Below the pieces are notes generated by a model that saw nothing but the letters and a program-made list of their open reading frames with translations, was not told where the DNA came from and ran no database searches. A DNA stretch of 64,000 nt, taken from Haemonchus contortus (Eukaryota; Nematoda; Chromadorea; Rhabditida; Trichostrongylidae). Where the stretch lies: NCBI GenBank assembly GCA_000469685.2, contig LS997566.1:13477618-13541617 (forward strand), written 5' to 3'. Shown here in pieces: positions 1-12,690 of this stretch. Both the position numbers and the translations under genes were made by a program. The first letter of the stretch is position 1, and every line of letters starts with the position of its first letter.

Positions 1-459
1 AACCGAAAGCTGAACAATTACGCTCGAGTCCCCAAACCATTCCCTTCTCCTGACTGGTTATTTTGATAATGTCGGCTGGAATCATATTCGATTATGAAAA
101 TTGGAGGAAGGAAATAGAGAACGGGAAACAGTACTCAACTTAGCTCAGATCTTTACGAATCTTTTAGATTTGGGAGAGTCGCTAGTAACGCTCGGAATCA
201 TTGAGCACACCATCAGTAAAGCCACCTGAATAGATCAGATTGTACTCCATGGCACCGCCTTCGCAGATTTCTTCCTAGGCAGATCTAAGAAAACCAACCA
301 CCAGCAGTAAAGGAAATGAGAAGTAACGCGCCATTGCTAAGCTTGTCACCTGCAACCAACGTCACTGGAACAAATACAATAATTGATAATATAATAATAT
401 GAGTGAAATGCGAGAAGGAGCGAAGTTCGATGAGCTTCCGTGGGAGTTCAATGCATCTA
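1..459. other. unannotated flank
   Basis: No exon, repeat or RNA signal could be recognised here. It ends at the TA dinucleotide flanking a Tc1/mariner-type element. Confidence 0.4.
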
Positions 460-1611
460 CAGGGTGGGCCGAAATTATGATTGCACAGACATCACTTCAC
501 CGAAAACGAATAGAAAGCTAAAAAAGCAAACCAATTCTATAAAAGTGTCTATCACTAATCTCTCATCAAAATAGTATATTGAGACTTGGATGTGGTGCTT
601 TCTGCTTGCCATCGACGATGGACGTCATTGTCGGTGGGCACGCAGCTAAGGTCATCGAGTTGATCCCGGCTTTTTGCAAGGCATTTTCGAGATTATTTCA
701 CTTCTTGTTCGGGCTGGCGGATGCTTCATCTCAAAGGCTGACCACACTGAGGCACCCATGGGATTTGAGTCACGGCTCCAGAGTGGTCGCTGATCGAAGG
801 TTATGAAGTCTGGAAACCTCTTTTATGGAATTTCTAGACAATTTCTGATCTGCAGTCAGGAGCATCATCTTGACAATATGTCCTATTTGAATCGCCAAAG
901 TGTCCTAAAGCGCACGAAGAGATCGAGCAGGTCAGCGATCCTTGCGCTGCACCACTTCCATTTCTTTCAGCTTTATACAAGTTCCGTAGCCCTGCTTATT
1001 GGACACCTTTTTCACCGCGGATATCTTTTTGCCGGTGAACAGTAATCCCGTACAATTTTTTGTATGCGGAGAGGCAGCTTTGTTGAGCCAACATTTCTCT
1101 TCTTTTTAGTTGCTCACTGGGGAAATCACTTTCCGATCGTATAAGCGCCTTGTCGAGCAGATGATGCTTCACGATTTCGCGCAGAAAACTTTATACGATA
1201 TCTATTCATTCAGTCATTTTGGGCTAACAGTGAACTACGCTGCTACGCAGACCTTCACCCTGCTTCCTTAAAACTCCCACTAAATATAACCACAGGCCTC
1301 TTAGGTTTACCACCCCTATCTGCAATTGTTCCCAACTCTCGAAAGCGTTTCATGGTTGAATGTACCCTCTGCCTCGTTACGCTGAGACGTCTGTAGATGC
1401 ACCGTGCCAAAAGTGCTTGTAAATGTGAAGTGACGATTTATTCACGGGATAATTACGCTTACATTATTTTCAAAATCTACCAAAAGTTCAGTATCAACAG
1501 GAAGGTAATAATGTAATCTATCCTGTGAAATAGAAGAAAGCGAACGAATTGCTATGCCTTCAGAAAAATGGGCGTCAGCGCGCGCTGTAATCATAATTTT
1601 GGCCCACCCTG
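460..1611 (-). mobile_element. Tc1/mariner-type DNA transposon remnant
   Basis: The ends are inverted copies beginning CAGGGTGGGCC, with about 22 matching bases and one mismatch, each flanked by a TA dinucleotide. This is the TA target-site duplication of the Tc1/mariner superfamily. The minus strand near 1,275-1,375 encodes a helix-turn-helix-like stretch (KRFRELGTIADRGGKPKRP), and 600-700 holds a frameshifted fragment resembling a transposase C-terminus. Stops and shifts interrupt the frame, so the element cannot encode its own enzyme. Confidence 0.75.
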
Positions 1612-2387
1612 TAATACAGCTAGGCAAAATCAGAAATTTCAGGTTCAGTGCTAGAATTGCTTCCGCCTGTTGGCAAGTATTTTCTACCCGCCGATCATAG
1701 TAGCTTTGACATCACAACAGATATCACAACACTGATCATAAGGGCACACTTATTGGTCAAATTAGGCCCCATGCACGGTGACTTGTTACAATGTTATGTA
1801 ATCTCGCATGTAAATGGCTTATTCATAGAATTAAAAAAGATAACTCTTATTAATTTCTCTGTGCAACCTGCTTGGACCCTGCTCTAACCTAATCTTATCT
1901 CTGGTCCAATGCGGAAGCATGGGTAATCTCACCAGGGAAGGATTCTAAGTCGCAGTGGCCGTTTGGAATGAGACCTACACTGTTAGTCCGGACGTCTTTT
2001 CGGATACTGATCTCAAACCTGCTTCCCAAATTTGCCTAGCGTTTCTCTGAGTGGAGTTATAAGGTGTTTCTGGTGAGGCTTACCATAAGAGAACTCAAAT
2101 TACATGGATGCACAAAAACCTTCAGCGGTAGCTTAGACCAGAGGTAAGGGGGTAAGGGTGACGCTGTGCGATGTGCGAGAAACAAGGGATCGGCTTTTGG
2201 GGGTTTGGGGGGGGGGGGGGTGGGGTGAGGATTCGCATCAGATAGAATTGTTCCCTTGTAACCTAGAGATTACATTTATGTTGATTTTATTGCGTTCTAC
2301 GACTTTTTGATGACTGCGGTGACAGCTTTTTTACTTGGGACATGCAATATCGCTTCAATTTTTTGCGTATTCTATTATATTCAAAGT
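1612..2387. other. unannotated intergenic DNA
   Basis: No coding signal recognised. A poly-G run lies at about 2,205-2,225 and is a likely sequencing and replication trouble spot. Confidence 0.35.
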
Positions 2388-2460
2388 GGGACGAGTGCGG
2401 AGCGATGGCAGGTGGCGCACTATCGCACACGGATGGTCGAGAGATGAAACTGGTGTAGGT
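2388..2460 (+). repeat. SINE head fragment
   Basis: The stretch around GGTGGCGCACTATCGCACA matches the tRNA-like head of the SINE copies at 42.8 kb and 40.0 kb in this window (GGCAAGTGGCGCACTATCTC there). Only the 5' part seems to be present. Confidence 0.4.
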
Positions 2461-3127
2461 CCCATTCCAAACGGTCACTTCTTCTTGGTACCTTCCCTGG
2501 TCAGCCGGTCACGAATCACAGCGTGCGTGAGCTTCCGAACCCCTGAGCTATTAAGCTAACCAGATGTTTTTCGCTTTGATTGAAGTAGAACGAGCTCCAA
2601 GGACTCAGACAAGCTCTCAACTACGGAGTTTGTCGTAGCGAGAAATGAAGAAAACAGAGGCAGATGATTCAGCAATGTACTGGTTGGTTTATTGGCAGTG
2701 AAGGCTTTGTTGGGAATGTCTCATTCAAGCTAGAGCTCGGTTTATATACTCCTTTAAGGATTCTATTAAAACGCAACACCATCTCGTAAAGCCTTCCATT
2801 GACGTGCTAAAGTGGTTAATGGCATAATAATGGTTGCATGCATAAACCTCCAATTATAATCATTTCGTACTATCATCAAACACTGAATCCAAATCAGCTC
2901 TCAACAAAATGTGTTCGATCTTTTTTATACTTCGTTTTCAGTGTTAGAAAAGACATTATATCGGAAGAGAGCATGAAGACGTGATTATTTCGATTCCTCT
3001 GCTAAACTTGAACAAGTTCAGCAAAGGACAATGGTTCAATTACCAATCTACAAAACCATGGCAGCCCTATTCAGCTGTGCATTTCACAAAATTCCAGCAG
3101 TTTTGCAATCATTCAGAGGCTCGTATC

Positions 3128-3430
3128 ACGTACAACACGGGTGCGCTTCGTTGCGCGCGTCCGTAGAAACTAGGTCACGCCCGCGGCACGCCAGCCCGCG
3201 ATTTTTGACAGACGTTGTAGTTATCAGTAGGACATACGAATGGCGCTTGGTCCATGGCACTCAGCCTGAAGGGAAGATAATACGGACTGGTGCAAATCAT
3301 TCGTTCTACTAGCACTGAACGGTACTGTAACGCCACCTCGAGAGCGCACTGGGCCGCGCTGCGAGCGAAGTGGGCGGGGTGACCTGGTTTTGACGGACGC
3401 GCGCAACGGACGTCCCCCCGTACAACACAG
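3128..3430. mobile_element. inverted-repeat MITE
   Basis: The left end (GTACAACACGGGTGCGCTTC, 3,129 on) and the right end (to about 3,428) are imperfect reverse complements over about 55 bp. They share the core TTGCGCGCGTCCGT and the AGGTCAC motif. The centre is unrelated and non-coding. This is the architecture of a short non-autonomous DNA transposon. The element is GC-rich compared with its flanks. Confidence 0.65.
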
Positions 3431-4279
3431 TGTAGCGGGAATTTGCTCACGTTGTTCATATCAAAACAGCCAATAACTTACAAATGATGCACGTTTCATA
3501 ATTGCTTCCATTGTTCAAAAATTATGATATAGCTTGACTAGTCTTAGTATTATGTTTTGATGCTATTTTTAGTGTCAACTTCGATAGTGGGTGGATGAAT
3601 CGCCTTTTATCTGGCTTGAGCTAGTCGACCCCAACACTGACCCCCTAATGGCCATCGCCATTGTTTTTTCCGCAGTCTCTCAAGAGCGTATTCGATGCCA
3701 CTGAACTGGTGATACACATCTTTTGCAAACAGGAAATGGGGCGGTATTCATAACCTCGGTACTCTTTTCTGAAATCTTCTCTTGGATTATTGTCTTTACT
3801 TTAAATAGGAGTTACAATTAAGCTTGTGGAAACTATAAATATCAGCATATTAGAGGAACTACTACTCTTTTTTTCCACTCCAATACACTCCCTGGTAGGG
3901 TCTAAGCGATTTTTAGCCGATATAAATAGTCCCGATTTCTTTTGAGGGTTGATGAGATCGATCTTTGTTGGGTCCATCCAGTTTTCAGAAGCTTGTTAAT
4001 CTGGATATAAATATTTTACTGCAGCTTTGAAGAATGCAGGCAAGTTACGGTTGAAAAGCTCTACAGCTTTCGAAACTGCCTCAAACAACATGAAAATTTG
4101 CTTGGAACTGTCGCAGTCAAGTGTGGTGCGGGTGAGCATTTCCTGCCCAAAATTTTCTGATCGAATTAGGTGCTCTAAGCTTGAATAATTGTATGAAATC
4201 TTCTGGCTGTGTGGATAAAGCGCAGAAGTGCAGTTGAAGTTACATATACTCGAATAAAAACAGTGTATAAGGTTACCAT

Positions 4280-4520
4280 AACGAGGATGACATGTAGGGG
4301 ATTTTGGGCCAGATTTAGCTTGCTTCCATCGTGCAAAGAGCTGATTACATCAAGCCATAACTACCCTGAATTGCCTTTTAATGTCGCTATGAGTCATGGC
4401 AAGTTGTTTGAAGTTCCTACATTGGGTCTATTGTGAATGGTGCAGCTTTTACAAAGCCGTTGTAATCCGTCCACTAGAGTAGTGGCATTCACCCTATGGT
4501 ACCCTGCATTGTATTGTGCC
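4280..4520 (-). repeat. dispersed repeat family E, copy 1
   Basis: This stretch (GATTACATCAAGCCATAACT, then TCGCTATGAGTCATGGCAAG) aligns with 7,905-8,090 in the same orientation. In reverse it aligns with 6,815-6,940, 33,245-33,345 and 38,615-38,730. It is a non-coding dispersed repeat; its class is unknown. Confidence 0.55.
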
Positions 4521-6170
4521 CTATCCAAGACGTTCCAGAAATTCCAGGAACCATTTTATCGTGAACCGCTTTTAAAGCTACAAAGCTAAATTCCGTCGAG
4601 TAGTAAAAATGCTGAAGAGAGCTTTCGAGCTATGCAAGCCGACATTTGATAGCAAAGACGAAAAGCATGGGACAGAGCGACAGGTTGCAGTTCGTTTCGA
4701 AGGCAGACATTTCCTCAAGCGAATCCTCGTCCTCTGTCCATAAAGCAGAAAAGTAGACATAAAGTATCGGGACTTGCTGTGTGCAACGCGCGAAAGACGA
4801 ACTCAACCGTGACCCTGGATAAGAGAAACTCGAACAATGTGCTGCAATCCTCCCGGTTCCTCGACGACTAGCTAACCACAGCTTTGAACCGAAGCGGCAC
4901 ATCCATCAAGGTAATCTCCCGCACGACTGGAGAATTACGCAGCTCTCCGTTAGAGCATATGATGAAATACTAAGACTTACAAAACTAGATACTTTTTACA
5001 TGAGTGGTTAAAATAGACACGCCCTCCCAACACGTTGAGATGATAGGCCAGTGGTGTGTGGGGTGGGGGAGGGCGGACATAGCTCGTTTGAAGACACATG
5101 TCATGGCCGAAATCTCGTAGCATCATTGCCTGCTCGTGTTAATATGATGTCCCCGCCTGCATCCTTTTCAAATTTTGAGGTTTCAGTAAATGGGGATAGT
5201 AGTTATTGATTCCCGGCCAAAAACACAAACACCCAACACAATTCGTGCGCACCCCGCCCGCCCTGAGCAAACCTCTTTAAAAACTGTGATTGAACTTGAT
5301 TGATTTCCGACTTATTCAACCTTGACTAAATTCCGCTACAAGTCTAAATTAACAATTTTTGCCCACGCCTCCCCTCCTGTGAACAACGATATGTCCTGTC
5401 GCCTGACATAGGTGCTCTCATCCTGTCGTCTGTGTTTCAATCAAATATGAACGCTCTAGGTGCGAGTTTAATTTTTCTGCACTACCCCGCCACATGTGGG
5501 TGGAGTAAGGTCTTGCGACAAGAATGTGACGACAGTAGTTGCATGGAAAGGGCATCTGGACGAGCTGTTTAGGTGTGCACGCCACTGCTTACAGCTGGGT
5601 GCAGTAAGCTGCCTGCGTGCGAGGGTGGATCCCGGTGCAAATAGTACCCTACAGCTTTTACCAACTACTACGAATTACCTGCCTTAGGTGTGGACGTCGG
5701 CTAAGGTCGTTTTACTACTACAGCTTATCTTGACTCCTTCCGGCTGTACTTGGGGTCACACGTCCATTCAAGATGGAATCTCAGAACTATTCCTCACGTA
5801 AGCAGAGCCATAAAGTTGCTTTTGATCGCATATATTTAGTCGCAATTGGGATCTCCCCATTTCCAAACTGCTACCAAAGTGTTCCAGTATCCTCACATTG
5901 ATTGAATCTTCATTACAACATATTTCATTCGTACAATATTAATGACGATAGAATGAACTTCGCATTAACCAGTCTGGATGCTTGAGCTCAGTGATTCTTT
6001 TACCATTACTTAACTCGACAGTTGGCATTTCGGCGTAACTGCTTGCATCGAATTCGATCGGGCTATGACTTCGTCTACGTATTTCCTATAGCAAGCACAT
6101 CAAAACGGGGCAAACAGTGAACACAACAATCATTTTGAACTGAATATTGACCTCAACAAATGTTTAAATA
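4521..6170. other. unannotated intergenic DNA
   Basis: No protein-coding exon, RNA gene or terminal-repeat element recognised. Short ORFs here lack splice context or family resemblance. Confidence 0.35.
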
Positions 6171-9100
6171 TTATGATATACTACCACTAATACCAGCTGG
6201 TCCCTCGGAGGACGCCGTTAAATATTTTAAAAGTCCAACCTTGAGTAGACACAGGTAAGCTGCCGGCTGTTGATCGAGATACACCTTATGAGCAACAAGT
6301 TCTGGCCGACGCACTACTTCCGGCATGTCCAAAACGCCGAATACACATGACCAGCTGGCTATACGCCCTAAATCCAAAGTTAGCTACCTTTCAAAACGAA
6401 TAAAATATGGAACCATGTCAACAGGAAAATCTACTCGCCGAAACATGGCTTTTGCCATTCCCATACTTGATATCGGCCAATGTAGCTGGTACCGACGTGG
6501 TCGACTGCATGGTAACCGTTTGGCGTCATAGTGAGATGTTTGCGAAGCCATAAAATATCACGCGCCCGAAACGAACCAGGAGCCTTGATCACTGTTGAAA
6601 AACTTGTAAGTCTTGTGCATTCAAAAAATTGAGTTTTATCTACTCTATCAACTTATCAACTGGTTAATCGTGATCAATTTTGCTTTCAATAGCGGTCTAC
6701 TATCGAAAGAATGACTCTGAGCACCAGATTGGCAGCATTCACAGAGATGCAAAGGCACAGTCCACGATAAAAACGACTTTTGAGATATTCCGCTGGAATG
6801 AATTTGCAGGACGTTCTTGTTTGATGTAGTCAGCTCTTTGTGCAATTGCAGCAACTAAAATCTCGTCCGAATATCCCTTTCATGTTATTTCCGTCATGGT
6901 GATCTCGTCCAACCTCTGTTATCCCTACTTTAGAGGAGCCTTTACGTCCTAAAATCAGCTGTCTTTCTAGCTTTCTTCACTACCGATGAAGTTTCAATTC
7001 CGCTCCTCGACTAAAATGGGGTACCTCAAAATTATCGTGGACCGTGCCTTTAATGAAAACTTTTTTGAAAAGTAGCTTAGAAAAGACGTACATACTGCAT
7101 TTCCTGCGACGGTCGTCCAGAACGACTCATCGGGAACCCATGTCTCGCTCAAATAGGTCAGCAGTGCTTTAACTTTTTTACTCTTTGACATGAATTTCGC
7201 TGCTCGACGTGGAATAGCAACTGACATTGCAGATTTGTACAATGGAACAGGCGGATGTATCCCCTGAATTAGAGAGCATTCGGGAACAGTACTCACACAT
7301 AACACTTGCTTAGTGGTTGTGGAATAGGCTATGCGCTTCGATGACAAATACGAAGTTTGAGTTCTTTACCCTTCCAGAACGGCTCACAATCAGCCAAATC
7401 AATTGAATAATGTCTTTAAAGACAAAACATAAAGTTAGAGATGTGAATACGGTAAACAGAATGAAACAATAAATTGAGACAAATATTATTATTAAAGTTC
7501 ACAACAACCTCCATCAAACGATATCGATCCGTTTCGAACTCTTCAACATCCGTATTGATTGATCCATTCAATGCAATCATTATGCGTACCATTTCGAGAT
7601 TGGTGCGGAGGGGTAGATCTGCACCAGATAGATACTGTAATCAAGATTGCGCTTCAGTTTTGACTCTCACTTTCCATTCATCATGTTTAGCTGTTACAAT
7701 CTGATTAAAGGCACAGTTCACGATAATCCTGAGGTACCCTTTTTAATTCAAAAAGTGGAAGTATAGGTTGGAGGTAAGTCCGGAAGTATAGGCTGGAAGT
7801 AAGTCACCGGTAGTAAAGAAAGCGGAAAAACTCGCCAATTTCAAGAAAAATAAGGCTCCTCCAAAGTAGGGTAAATAGAGTTTGGGCGAGACTACCATGA
7901 CGGAAATAACATGGAAGGGATTGGGACGAGATTTCAGTTGCTGTGATCTGACTAAATCAAGCCAGAACTGTACAGAACTGTTTCCCGCTGTCGCTATGGG
8001 TCATGACAAGTCGTTGGAGCTTCCTACATGAGTTCCCTCGTGATTGCTACAGCCTCTACAATGATAGTGTAACTCGTCGAGGATACACACGGAGCAATCA
8101 TTGAGCCTTTATAAGCCCTATCTGGACCGTTTTCCGACCTTGCAGCGCGTCAAATGTGGTAGAGAGGGACCACAATTTTATCCTTTCGGGATATCTCACA
8201 AGCCATTTTTATTCCAGTGGTTGCAGAAAATGAACTCAAATTCCTCACTCCACGTACCTGATAGTACTTCCATGGATGATCCAGATCTGTGAGATATTCG
8301 AAGCATTTGTGAACATTAGCAAGAATACCAAAGGATCCCCAAACTGATTTGCTTCCAATCGAAAATAAAGACAGTAATGAAGAAATTGTTTACTCCATTG
8401 AAATTTGTTTTCTAGGAGTCAAAAAGAATTGGGGACCTGCCACGATATTTGGAATACCATATAGCGAATAAGTGAAGCGCTGTATACTATATGTACATTG
8501 AAACACGACACCCTCCGAATTTCTTTAACCTACATATTTACTACAGACATGTCCAGACCGCTCGAAGAATGACTGGAACTAGCTGAATTCTCGTAGCTCG
8601 GGCCAGGCAATACATTCACGGTTATCTGAGTGACTGGGGAAGCTCTACTGTTACTTTTCATCGTCAAGTGTTAAAGGCCACTTCGGAACTCAAAAAACAC
8701 TTTCACCTCGCAGAGTTCTCATGCTAGAGGGTGTCCTTGTCACTTGGAAATCAAATAAAAAAGAAATAGAAGAGCCCTGCCATATATGTGAAATAGCGAG
8801 CCTAATCAGGCAAGAATAACATTAGTGGAAAGGTTATCTTCTGTCGCCTCCCAAAGAAACCCCTAATTATCCCAAAAAATCGTGATAGCGCTTTTATTCG
8901 CGTCCCTTTCGAAATCATAGGTACATAAAACAGAATGGGAAACCGTTCTCGAAAGAACGCGAATCTGGTGTTTACCATACCTCATGTCAGGTACCATCAT
9001 TAGGCATACCATTCCCACAATGGGAAATGTGAAACTTAGTGAAACGTATTCCATTTGGTGACCCTCTGCTGTCAAGGGACAAGTTCAAGGGAAATCGCTA

Positions 9101-11054
9101 CTTATTTGGGGACTTAAAGCCACGTGTGAGATTTTTCCTAGGCTGGCTCTAAACTTGTATTCCCACAACCACTACTCTGCAGGACCGGTGTGGTGCAGTG
9201 GGATCGAAACCGCCGCGTAGCGGCGAGAGGGACACCGCGCGCGAAGGAATCTAGCAGAATGCAGCAGTAGGTAAGAAACAGAAGAACAAAAGAAGTATCA
9301 GCAGAAGCATGCCTAAAATGATCGCAAAATAATCACATATCGATTGACGGCGAAGCAAATGGTCCGCGACAGCTGCGTGCGCCGAATCGGCTACACAAAA
9401 CCGATACTATTGCCTGTCTCCCATTAAGTCCATTTTGATAACGCTTCCCACAGGGTAGAAGGAATTCAGGAAGAGTAATCGTGATTGAGGAGCAGAAAAT
9501 CAAAACAGAAGAGAAGAACTAAGAAAGTTGTGGTGGCGCCGTCGGCTCATGCTGTTTTCATTATCAATTGGTTATTTATCAGTTACAGCAGTAGCCTTGT
9601 TATAACCTAATTCAGGAATTTTCTTGAATAGAGTCACTCATTTGCGTAAGTTATCAGCTATTCAAGGATTCCCTGCATTTTTTACAAACGAAAAAAACAG
9701 AAGTACTCACAAATGTAGCTGTGTTATTAAAGCATGACGGCAGTTTGGCAATAAAATTCTTGAACTTTCGGTTGGCACCCTGGTCGACCATTATACAGTA
9801 GGCGTTCTGAGGATGATAGAAAATGCTGAATTCCAGCATAACCTGGAATTTCAGTTTCTCCAGAGAAATTTCTTTACCAGCCGTCACTAGGTGTGTTTAG
9901 AATAATAATTTTATGAACATTTTGCATTCAGTGAATTATGATACACTGATTGTTAGAATCATTTTAGTACGGTGATGTAAGTATTTTGAGTTCACCTGGA
10001 CAATATCTTTATAAATAAGAAAACCATAAGCTAAGGGATAGTTGGCCTCCTCTTCCGACAAAGGGATATCTTCGAAAACGAAGTAGCGCCGGATTGTATC
10101 ACATCTGAAATTACAGTAGCAAAACGTGAATAAACTGTTAATCCCTACAGTAGCGCTCAAAAGTCTTCGGCTAAACGCTTTTGCCCTTTTTCGCTTGTAA
10201 CTTTTTTCTTAGAGGGGGAAATCGAGCGCAATTTTGATATGTCTAACTAAAGCATATTTCACACTATCCAACACTACTTGACTACAAAGCACTGTCCACA
10301 CAACTAAAGTAAGGTGTTTGTTGCGGAAGCAGACTCTGCTAAAAGCGAAGTTAGGGACGTCAGTAGTTATTCGCACCATATGTGCGTTATTCTTCTTACT
10401 GCGTTCGGCATTAGCGCTCGTACACCTTAGACATGACGAAAGGAAAGAAATTCCAGAAGGAGGAGCATACGTATTTCTAGTTGATTTTGAGTCCACGCCT
10501 TTTGGGATATCTGAAACATGATCGGATTGCAGGTTAATAGCGGTAAATACTCACAAGACACCCATGCTACAAATATCGAAATTTCGCATGATTACATCAA
10601 GTAGGAAAGGAGTTACGACTCAAAAGTACGACTGAAGAAGCAATTGGCCCAAGCCCTTTGAGCGCTACTGTAAGAAAACACAGGGCTGATATTTCAATAA
10701 TGTTTATATAATAACCTACACTTCATCAGATTCGTATAATTCTCGTTCGATAGAGCTGTAGTCAAAGGACCAGTGCTTGTATTTACTAATATCCCGTCCT
10801 CCATTGAACACTGTATCACAGTTTAGATTTATTGTCTCAATAGGAGTCCCAGGAATATAGCTGAATGCGTAGGTTTGGCGATCAAATTCAGTGCGAAGAA
10901 ATTATGGATTCAAAAAAAAAAACTGCTATTGAAACTGAAATTTAAAAACTGGAAATGCTTACACATTGGATGAACCAGTCTTCCAAATGCTGATTCGAAT
11001 TATAATGTACAATAATAAAAAACCATGCAAAAGTAATCGAATGCGTCCATTCAT
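6171..11054 (-). CDS. family 14 glycosyltransferase (core-2/I-branching type), possibly decayed
   Basis: Predicted Golgi type II membrane enzyme of the GT14 family (Pfam Branch), which adds branching sugars to O-glycans. Pieces in 5'-3' order are:
- 10963-11054: Met, short basic stretch, then a hydrophobic anchor (LLLHGFLLLYIIIRI).
- 10720 to about 10893: YAFSYIPGTPIETI.
- 9996-10104: RRYFVFEDIPLSEEEANYPL.
- 9711-9842: FYHPQNAYCIMVD.
- 7509-7634: SGADLPLRTNLEMVRIM.
- 7096-7263: PPVPLYKSAMSVAIPRRAAK.
- 6439-6583: APGSFRARDILWLRK and YIGRYQVWEW.
- 6171-6367: CVFGVLDMPEVVRRPELVAH, then a stop.

Most junctions are in phase. Oddities: a stop or frame conflict just upstream of 10893, beside a poly-A run; the expected exons between 9711 and 7634 (about 60-80 residues) were not found; and the last intron appears to use a GC donor. 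It is either a real gene with an unresolved middle or a recent pseudogene. Confidence 0.7.
6815..7045 (+). repeat. dispersed repeat family E, copy 2
   Basis: It carries GTCAGCTCTTTGTGCAATTG and AAAATCTCGTCCGAATATCC, shared with copies at 33.2 and 38.6 kb. It is inverted relative to the copy at 7,700-8,090, including the boundary GGGGTACCTCAAAATTATCG. Both copies lie in putative introns of the glycosyltransferase gene. Confidence 0.55.
7700..8290 (-). repeat. dispersed repeat family E, copy 3 (inverted)
   Basis: Reverse-complement counterpart of copy 2: GATAATCCTGAGGTACCC here against GGGTACCTCAAAATTATC there, and GGGACGAGATTTCAGTTGCT against the AAATCTCGTCC motif. The part beyond 8,090 matches other copies less clearly. 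Confidence 0.5.
8291..9186. other. unannotated, within the glycosyltransferase gap
   Basis: The missing middle exons of the glycosyltransferase should fall between 7,634 and 9,711. I read both strands here and saw no matching segment. Confidence 0.35.
9187..9480 (+). repeat. SINE family D, copy 1
   Basis: It shares GGTGTGGTGC, GAATGCAGCAGTAGGTAAG (GGATGCAGCAGTAGGTAAG in the other copy) and the following A-rich stretch with the copy at 24,961-25,150, which shows a clean target-site duplication. The head looks tRNA-like (TGGTGCAGTGGGATCG could be a box A), but a convincing box B is not seen. The 3' limit is approximate. Confidence 0.55.
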
Positions 11055-11189
11055 AAATAAGAGAAAATTTGCTAACAAAGAAGAAATTTTGTTGGCAAGA
11101 CGGAAATGCTGTTGAGATCGAATCATTGAGACCGCATGTATGTAACCGAGGATTTGGGACGCGCGGCCCAAAGGTGGAATACGTATCGG

Positions 11190-11430
11190 AATATTGAATC
11201 TTTCGATATCCTTGTTCCGTATTCCCTCTTCCCACGCGCATCGGGCTTAGCATTTCTGCACTATGACTTCGTTCTTGTCAAAAAGCGAAGCAAAGTACTC
11301 TCTTTGAGGGAAAAAACACCTTCATCACCTAAAAATCTTTGGGGAATGGGATTATTTGCATTACATTTCAGCAGTAGGGCCACGCACTCTATCGCGTGCA
11401 TCACATGTCCACGATCGCTCATCTAAAAAC
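11190..11430 (+). repeat. dispersed repeat family B, proximal part
   Basis: CTTTCGATATCCTTGTTCCG, AAAGTACTCTCTTTGA and the segment ending GCATCACATGTCCACG match 19,465-19,685 in the same orientation. The last part also recurs at about 58,497-58,535. Non-coding. Confidence 0.55.
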
Positions 11431-11544
11431 TTTCTCTACTCGGTTTTACTCCACTCAATTTCTGACATTCACATCTTAAATTTCGCATGAGTTCGAATAT
11501 AGGAAATTGCGCAAAACCTGATTAAAACTTATATTTTCAGAGCT

Positions 11545-12690
11545 AGGAGTAGTGGTGGGAGAAAATCTGTAATTGCTATCAATCAGCAATGGTGGTCCAT
11601 TCACCCGAAAATTCTGTTTCTCCAAAAGTTAAGTAGGAGTCTTGAAAAAATTCCCGTTTGTCTATGAAGTTGCTCTAACGATCGATCAGTCCATATTAAA
11701 TTACGTGCTTAGACTGCAAACTCTTTGGTCTTCAAAGATGCAGGGGTGTGAAGGGGTGAAGACCACCATTACTGCCAAGGAAATGGGGTGATGAGTAACA
11801 GTATACTACCCGCAATGGTATAGGAATGCTCCAGAAGGTGGGAAAGCTCGGTTTGAGCCCTTAGACAGGAACCTTGAGACCACCCACTGCAATTCTCTAC
11901 CTCTTGGGAGGGCTTCCAGTCCACTCAACTTACTGATCTTGGGGAATTTTCCACTCTGCACGATGATTACTACTAGTGTACGACGTGCACTAGTACAGGA
12001 ATGCTCCAGAAGGTGGGGAGCTCGGCTAGAGTCTCTAAAGCGCAAATTTTTTTCAGGATTCCCCTATGGCGTATCTCTACCTCTTGGGAGGGCTTCCAGT
12101 CCATTCACCTCATTAATCTTGGAGAATTTTCCATTCGGTACGACGTCTTTTTTTCAGCAGCAAATTCAAACACCCGCCGTTCCCTGAGACAGTAGAGACG
12201 CGTCAATATCTCTTATTCTTACTAGAACCTATCTTGTCAGTTTCAGGAGACAGGGTTTTAAGGAAATCTGTATTTCTCCTGAACCGTGATGGTCCGTTCC
12301 CCCAAAATTTCTTTTTCTGCAGAACTCGGTGGGAGTCTTTAAAAAATTCCCGTTTGTGTGCGAAGTTGCTCTGGCGATCTACCAGTCCACACCAAATCAG
12401 ATGCTCAGATCGCAAACTCCTTAGTCTTCATAGATATAGCATTCGAAAGGGTGGAGACCAACTCAATGCGAAGGACAAGAGGTAATGAGTAATAGTATAC
12501 CACCCGCAAGGTACTCCAGAAGGTTTGAGAGCTCAGCTAGAGGCAATCTCCTCTTCTAAGACCACGCCATTGTGATTCTTCACCTCCCTTGAGAGCTTCT
12601 GGTCCATTCACCTAACTGATCTTAGATCTCCGATTTTGCACGACCGCAATTCAAGGTCAAGGAACTTCAAGCACCCGCCGCCCCCTGAGG
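11545..12690 (+). repeat. family B, tandem distal units
   Basis: Two successive related units start at about 11,560 and 12,235. Each contains a CAGCAATGG/CCGTGATGG-like stretch, then AAATTCCCGTTTGT, GTGATGAGTAACAGTATAC or a close variant, and CTCCAGAAGGT. An extra partial unit starts at 12,000. A related unit lies at 13,890-14,360, and another at 19,900-20,270. This gives a degenerate tandem arrangement inside a dispersed family. Confidence 0.5.
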
